Source of the DNA: Verrucomicrobiota bacterium
Lineage (GTDB): Bacteria; Verrucomicrobiota; Kiritimatiellia; B70-G9
DNA length: 10,314 nt
Direction: 5' to 3'
NCBI GenBank assembly: GCA_003641465.1
Contig: QNAJ01000035.1
Span: 1-10,314 of the forward strand
Shown: piece by piece, positions 6,892-10,314 of the stretch
How the letters are laid out: every line of letters begins with the position of its first letter
How positions within the stretch are numbered: position 1 is the first letter of the stretch
The notes under the pieces: model-generated
What the model was told of the DNA's origin: nothing
The model's database searches: none
The model's input: only the letters and a program-made list of their open reading frames with translations
Made by a program: the position numbers and the translations under genes

Positions 6892-6920
6892 ACAATGTTC
6901 CCCCAAGAACCATCTGTCAA
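6892..6920 (-). promoter_or_regulatory. Candidate sigma70-type promoter of the thi operon
   Basis: A consensus -35 TTGACA (6920-6915) and a weaker -10 CATTGT (6897-6892) are 17 bases apart on the minus strand. Transcription would start near 6885, just before the 5' strand of the riboswitch P1 stem. The position fits a riboswitch leader well; the -10 matches consensus at only three of six bases. Confidence 0.55.
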
Positions 6921-6967
6921 GCCCTTCTCCCCAGGGTGAGATCTGGATTTCTATGCAATTGACGTAG

Positions 6968-7267
6968 AATCGCCTGCTGCGGCGCCGGCCGGACTGGGAG
7001 ACCATACGCCGGGCCGTGGAAACGATCCGGGGAGAAAATTGGGAGGCCTTCGCTGAGCGCCACGGTGACTCGGGGCGCGATCTGGCACTGTATGTACTGA
7101 GGCAATATGGTGGGGTCACCCTCAAGCAAGCGAGCACCTGTGTGGGGATCGAGAATTACTCGGCGGCCGCCCAGGCCCTGAGGAGATTCAGGAAGCGGCT
7201 GCAGGCTGACCGAACACTCCGCCGACAGCTGAAGGCTGTTCTCAATTGTATAAAAATCAAGACCTGA
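6968..7267 (+). pseudogene. C-terminal remnant of a REP-associated tyrosine transposase (RAYT, Y1/IS200-like)
   Basis: About 99 codons stay in frame from just after a TAG at 6965-6967 to the TGA at 7265. The residues RRRPDWETIRRAV, then the GENWEAF and HGDSGRDLALY stretch, then GGVTLKQA, GIENYSAAAQALRRF and the basic end IKIKT match, from memory, the C-terminal part of RAYT proteins, including their DnaA-like helix-turn-helix. The HUH/Y1 catalytic domain (the HxH and catalytic tyrosine part, roughly the first 200 residues) is absent, and the upstream sequence is the thi promoter. A GTG at 7016 could start an 83-residue peptide but I see no strong ribosome site. Likely a dead fragment; a retained DNA-binding peptide cannot be excluded. 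It is the only gene-like feature on the plus strand. Confidence 0.75.
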
Positions 7268-7300
7268 CCCCGGCAGGAGCAGCTGCGCCGCGGCTGGCGG

Positions 7301-7705
7301 TCAGATGTTCTTCTTGAACATGTGTTCCTGAAAAAACTCTCTGATCTCCTCTACAATCGGCTGGAAAACATTTGGGGGAAACTTCTCGACCCTTAGCCCG
7401 TGATCCTTCGCCTTTTCAATAAACACGCTTTCTGTCGGACCTTCCTTGGTAACAATCAGCCTGCGAGCCCAACGTATCTGCTGTCGCCGCGCATCTTGGA
7501 GAAGCTCCTCGACATCTGTCCCGACCGGCCGGCCTCCCTCGGGAACAAAAACTTGCCCAAAGATATACGTGCTCCCCACATCCATCAAAATGTAGCTGTC
7601 ATACAAACCGTCCTCTATACGAAAAGGCCGTCGGTTGACGCGAAAAACAATCCACGCTTCGCCCACTCTGAAATCTTTCGGAGATAAGAATCTTCTGTTT
7701 ATCAT
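7301..7705 (-). CDS. Small protein of unknown function, 134 aa
   Basis: I do not recognise a named family with confidence. The protein starts MINRRFLSPKDF and has an alternating, probably beta-rich N-terminal half: VGEAWIVFRVN at 14-24, YDSYILMDVGSTYIFGQVFVPEG at about 35-57. A helical middle (VEELLQDARRQQIRWARRLIV, about 65-85) and a C-terminal helix IVEEIREFFQEHMFKK follow. There is no signal peptide or membrane segment, so it is probably cytosolic. The regular pattern of conserved-looking aromatic and glycine residues and clean start and stop suggest a real gene. The ATG at 7705 is preferred; a TTG at 7714 would add three residues. It sits alone between the transposase remnant and the large surface-protein gene, with the transposase remnant on the other strand. 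Confidence 0.65.
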   Translation of the reverse strand: MINRRFLSPKDFRVGEAWIVFRVNRRPFRIEDGLYDSYILMDVGSTYIFGQVFVPEGGRPVGTDVEELLQDARRQQIRWARRLIVTKEGPTESVFIEKAKDHGLRVEKFPPNVFQPIVEEIREFFQEHMFKKNI

Positions 7706-7714
7706 TTCACTCAA

Positions 7715-7888
7715 CCATCAGGGTCATGCTTCCCTCATAGCCAACCTGTCCGCAAATTTACATCCCGCCTGCACGGGCCGAAGTCGCGACAAATCTTGCT
7801 TACGTGGTAAGCGTACATGAACGTGCATGAAAATAGTCAGCATGACCCCAGTCATGGAGGCTCTCCAGCACTGAGAATATATCCGGCT
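7715..7888. other. Short intergenic region with several small inverted repeats
   Basis: No gene seen. It holds GCTTAC-GTG-GTAAGC (7798-7812), CATGAC-CCCA-GTCATG (7841-7856), and a split inverted pair GGGTCATGCT (7721-7730) and AGCATGACCC (7839-7848). The sequence near the right-hand pair, AGTCAGCATGACCCC, resembles the AAGACCTGACCCC motif after the RAYT remnant (7259-7271). Confidence 0.5.
7841..7856 (-). terminator. Weak terminator-like hairpin after the surface-protein gene
   Basis: CATGAC-TGGG-GTCATG on the minus strand starts 32 bases after the TAG at 7889. The stem is only 6 bp and is followed by CTGACTATTTTC, a poor U tract. It is the best candidate for the 3' end of the surface-protein transcript but could equally be a decayed repeat. 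Confidence 0.25.
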
Positions 7889-10314
7889 CTAGGGAACATC
7901 AACGCTTACCCGGACGCGATAGATGCGTGTGCCCGAAGCGGTGTTGGTGTCGGTGAGAGTCATCTCTCCCGAGGCTTCCCCGCTCACGTTGGTCTGCCCC
8001 ACCACGGCATTCCATTCCCCCGTACTCAGCCCGGCGGAATATTCCAGGTCGTAGACCCGCGAGTTAGTGCAGGCGAAGCTCACACTGCAGGAGTTGCTGC
8101 GGTCGAGCTCGAGTATCTGGAAAAGGGACGTGGAGTTGTAGGGGCCCGTGTCCGCCACGCATTCCTGCCAGTTCAGAAATCCGTCACCGTCATCGTCCAG
8201 GCTCCCGTCGGCGGCACTGGTCGGGTCATACCCGTAAATCCGCTCCCAGACGTCGTACATCCCGTCACCGTCGGCATCCCACGGCAACCCCGACTCCACC
8301 GCGGCCGTGTCATTGCTGGGTTCCAGGTCCGCCGCAAAGGCGCTGGCCGTGGCCGTATTGGTGACGGCGTCGGCCGACGCGCACACTCTCATGCGTACCA
8401 CCACCCGGGCCGATTCGCCCGAGGGGATGTCCCCCACAGGAATCTGCACCGCCTCCGACCCCACGCCGCTGCCGTAGAGCACTTCGGCCACCTCCTGCGA
8501 CGAGGCGGCATAGTCCAACACGATCACTTCGTCCACCCTCCCGTTGATGGTGTCCTCGTTGGTGTGACCTATCTGGAATGACACCCAGTTGTACGGTGGA
8601 ATGGTCTGGTCGGTCCGCTCCGCCAGCAGCACCCCGTTCTTGTACAAGCGCAGGACATAAGGCCGGTCATAGGTAACGCAGAAATGCTGCCACTTGCGCA
8701 GCTCGATGACTCCAGCAGCCGTATCAATCCGCTTTTCCTCGGTCACCCCGGCATGCGCGGCGCCGTCGGCGGTGGCATGAAACAGGAAAGCGCCCCACCC
8801 GGGAGCGGCGCGGATCATCTGGTTGTAGTTGCTGAGGGCATAGGGATAGAGCCAGAAAGACACGGTGAAGTCGAGCGGCTGACCGGATATCTGGTGATCC
8901 TCGACATAGTCTCCGGGATGGATGAATTCGAAGCCCCGTCCGAAAAAGCCGGCAGTAGACACGCTGCCTGTGCCGGAGACATAAAGCTCCGCAACAGGGC
9001 CGTGCCCGACACTTTCCACCTGGGCCTTGTTGGTCGCGGGCGACTCCTCCAGGTGGTACCACCCTAAGCAATGGCTGTTGAGTACGCTGTTGGGCGGCGA
9101 GATGCCGCCACCGTACAACACTTCCGCCACCGTCTGACTGGAAGCGGCGTAGTCCAGCAGCATGACTTCGTCCACCCTGCCGAGGATGGTGTTCCCGTTG
9201 GTAGCGCCGATAATGAAACCGTCCCATGATACCGGCGGCGTCATGCCGGTCTTGGTGGCCAGGAGGATGCCGTTGCGGTAGAGCTTCCCGGTGCCTCCGT
9301 CGTAGGTGAAACAGAAATGTTGCCATTTGTAGGTCTCTATCGCTGGCGAGGGCAAGTCCGAGGGCGTAATGCGCGTGCCCACATCCGTGCCCACGTATAT
9401 GCCGTTGGCGCTGGTGGCATGAAACACGAAGGCGCCCCAGCCGGCTCCTGCCTGTATCTGCTGATTCCAGTTGTACACGTTGCGGGGATACAGCCAGAAG
9501 GATACGCTGAAGCGCGACGGTGCCCAGGTGATGTTGGTAACCAGGACATAGTCGGCGTTGCCGTCGAACTGGAAAGTCCGGCCCAGGTGAGTTCCCACAC
9601 CCTTGTCTTTGACGTCGTCGGCCTGCAGCACGCCGTCGTTGCCGTTGCCGCTATAATCGTGCACCAGCGTTCCGTTGGTGGCCGGCGATTCCTCCAGCCG
9701 GTACCAGGCCGTGCAGCCCACAGGGGCGACCACCGCACTGTCGAAACCGCAACCCGTAGAAAGCTTTTCCCTGACCATGGCACCAGCGGCGGTCTCCGGT
9801 CCCGTGTTGCTGATTACCAGGGTGTACTCGACGTACTCGCCGCGTGTCGCGCTGCCGTTGATCTCCTTGGTGATCGAGAGGTCGAATGACAACCGGCGCC
9901 GGATGTACATCCGGTTGGTGGTCACCAGCGCGGCGCCGCCGGAGTGACCGTGATCGTCGGCCACGAAGGTCAGGTCATCTCCGGTGGTGTCGAAAGCCAC
10001 CTGGTACACCAGCCCGCTCTCCGAGGCCAGGGTGGTGTTGATCCGGGCCGTCGTTCCCGACATGATGACGGACGACGAGCCGTCGCCGCTGATCCCGGCG
10101 GCGGTCAATCCGCCGGGCACGTCATCGGCTACGTGCAGGGTACCATGCTGGGCGGTCACCTGTAACGTGATCGCGTTGGTCCCGGCATCCGGATCGGTGA
10201 CCGTGATGTTCGACAGCCGGCAATACTCGCCGGTGACGAATATCACCCGGTACCACGCGCACCCCAGATTGGTGCCGGTAAGTCCGTTGGTGCTGGAATC
10301 GAAAACGTTCGTGC
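7889..10314 (-). CDS. Large surface or secreted protein with LamG, DUF11-like and calcium-loop segments; N-terminus off the window
   Basis: 807 residues are visible up to the TAG at 7891-7889; the frame is open through the right edge, so the true start lies outside. In order: a cadherin-like segment (NITVTDPDAGTNAITL at about 10205-10150); the first half of a DUF11 domain (FDLSITKEINGSATRGEYVE onward, 9886-9707); two LamG/concanavalin-like repeats (9706-9107 and 9061-8471); the second half of DUF11 (8452-8291, with PSGESARVVVRMRV and TNTATASAFAADLEPSNDTA); two DxDxDG loops (DADGDGMYD and DDDGDG, about 8278-8147) likely to bind calcium; and an end segment with YDLEYSAGLSTGEWN and IYRVRV. Such proteins are exported and may bind carbohydrate or act in adhesion. 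No sorting tail such as PEP-CTERM is seen. The GTG at 10246 is not a real start. Confidence 0.9.
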   Translation of the reverse strand, partial: TNVFDSSTNGLTGTNLGCAWYRVIFVTGEYCRLSNITVTDPDAGTNAITLQVTAQHGTLHVADDVPGGLTAAGISGDGSSSVIMSGTTARINTTLASESGLVYQVAFDTTGDDLTFVADDHGHSGGAALVTTNRMYIRRRLSFDLSITKEINGSATRGEYVEYTLVISNTGPETAAGAMVREKLSTGCGFDSAVVAPVGCTAWYRLEESPATNGTLVHDYSGNGNDGVLQADDVKDKGVGTHLGRTFQFDGNADYVLVTNITWAPSRFSVSFWLYPRNVYNWNQQIQAGAGWGAFVFHATSANGIYVGTDVGTRITPSDLPSPAIETYKWQHFCFTYDGGTGKLYRNGILLATKTGMTPPVSWDGFIIGATNGNTILGRVDEVMLLDYAASSQTVAEVLYGGGISPPNSVLNSHCLGWYHLEESPATNKAQVESVGHGPVAELYVSGTGSVSTAGFFGRGFEFIHPGDYVEDHQISGQPLDFTVSFWLYPYALSNYNQMIRAAPGWGAFLFHATADGAAHAGVTEEKRIDTAAGVIELRKWQHFCVTYDRPYVLRLYKNGVLLAERTDQTIPPYNWVSFQIGHTNEDTINGRVDEVIVLDYAASSQEVAEVLYGSGVGSEAVQIPVGDIPSGESARVVVRMRVCASADAVTNTATASAFAADLEPSNDTAAVESGLPWDADGDGMYDVWERIYGYDPTSAADGSLDDDGDGFLNWQECVADTGPYNSTSLFQILELDRSNSCSVSFACTNSRVYDLEYSAGLSTGEWNAVVGQTNVSGEASGEMTLTDTNTASGTRIYRVRVSVDVP
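8471..9061 (-). repeat. LamG-like repeat 2 within the surface protein
   Basis: Begins GWYHLEESPATNKAQ and ends GRVDEVIVLDYAASSQEVAEVLYGSG. It is the second copy of the unit at 9107-9706, joined to it by a short GISPPNSVLNSHC linker. The first third has diverged most. Confidence 0.85.
9107..9706 (-). repeat. LamG-like repeat 1 within the surface protein
   Basis: Begins WYRLEESPATN and ends RVDEVMLLDYAASSQ-TVAEVLYGGG. Shared with repeat 2: VSFWLYP, GWGAF-FHAT, KWQHFC-TYD, LY-NG-LLA and GRVDEV--LDYAASSQ-VAEVLYG. About half the residues match over the second two thirds, so the pair arose by an old internal duplication. Confidence 0.85.

Noticed and set aside
5148..6962. 604-aa open frame on the plus strand
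   Set aside because: It lies antisense to thiC and the riboswitch, both of which are well supported. It reflects high GC content and has no recognisable domain.
7817..8581. 254-aa open frame on the plus strand
   Set aside because: Antisense shadow of the large surface-protein gene; its sequence shows only composition bias.

Overview
The window most likely comes from a GC-rich member of the Verrucomicrobiota/Kiritimatiellota/Lentisphaerota group. Two things suggest this. One is the large surface protein at the right edge, with LamG, DUF11-like and DxDxDG calcium-loop segments and a C-terminal 'record' ending in Y-R-V, an architecture I associate with that group. The other is a long array of TTCCAA-N3-TTGGAA dyads, of a kind I believe recurs there. 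The assignment is an inference; no rRNA or other marker gene is present. All intact genes lie on the minus strand. Only a transposase remnant lies on the plus strand.

Layout, left to right. (1) 1-865: an AAA_14/DUF4143-type ATPase, cut by the left edge, with a promoter and a perfect 16-bp palindrome upstream. (2) 866-1847: about 980 bp without a gene. Its right half is a tandem array of about 13 short dyads with a 31-bp period. Three of the dyads are split at or near their centre by extra sequence, two of them by strong GC-rich hairpins. The last unit runs into the 3' end of the next gene. (3) 1848-6920: a thiamine operon read leftwards: promoter, TPP riboswitch, thiC, a thiD-thiE fusion, a small class I methyltransferase gene, and an Mrp/ApbC/Nbp35-type P-loop Fe-S carrier gene. 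thiC/thiDE and methyltransferase/mrp each overlap by GTGA, which suggests translational coupling. (4) 6968-7267: the C-terminal remnant of a REP-associated tyrosine (Y1/RAYT) transposase on the plus strand. (5) 7301-7705: a small gene of unknown function. (6) 7889-10314: the C-terminal 807 residues of a large surface or secreted protein that continues beyond the right edge.

Working model for the operon. ThiC, a 4Fe-4S radical-SAM enzyme, makes HMP-P. The ThiD domain phosphorylates it to HMP-PP and the ThiE domain joins it to the thiazole phosphate to give thiamine phosphate. TPP represses the operon through the riboswitch. The Mrp/ApbC protein could supply or repair the ThiC cluster, which fits the known thiamine phenotype of Salmonella apbC mutants. 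The role of the methyltransferase is unknown.

The most unusual element is the 31-bp dyad array and its split dyads. It is not a CRISPR array and does not code for protein.
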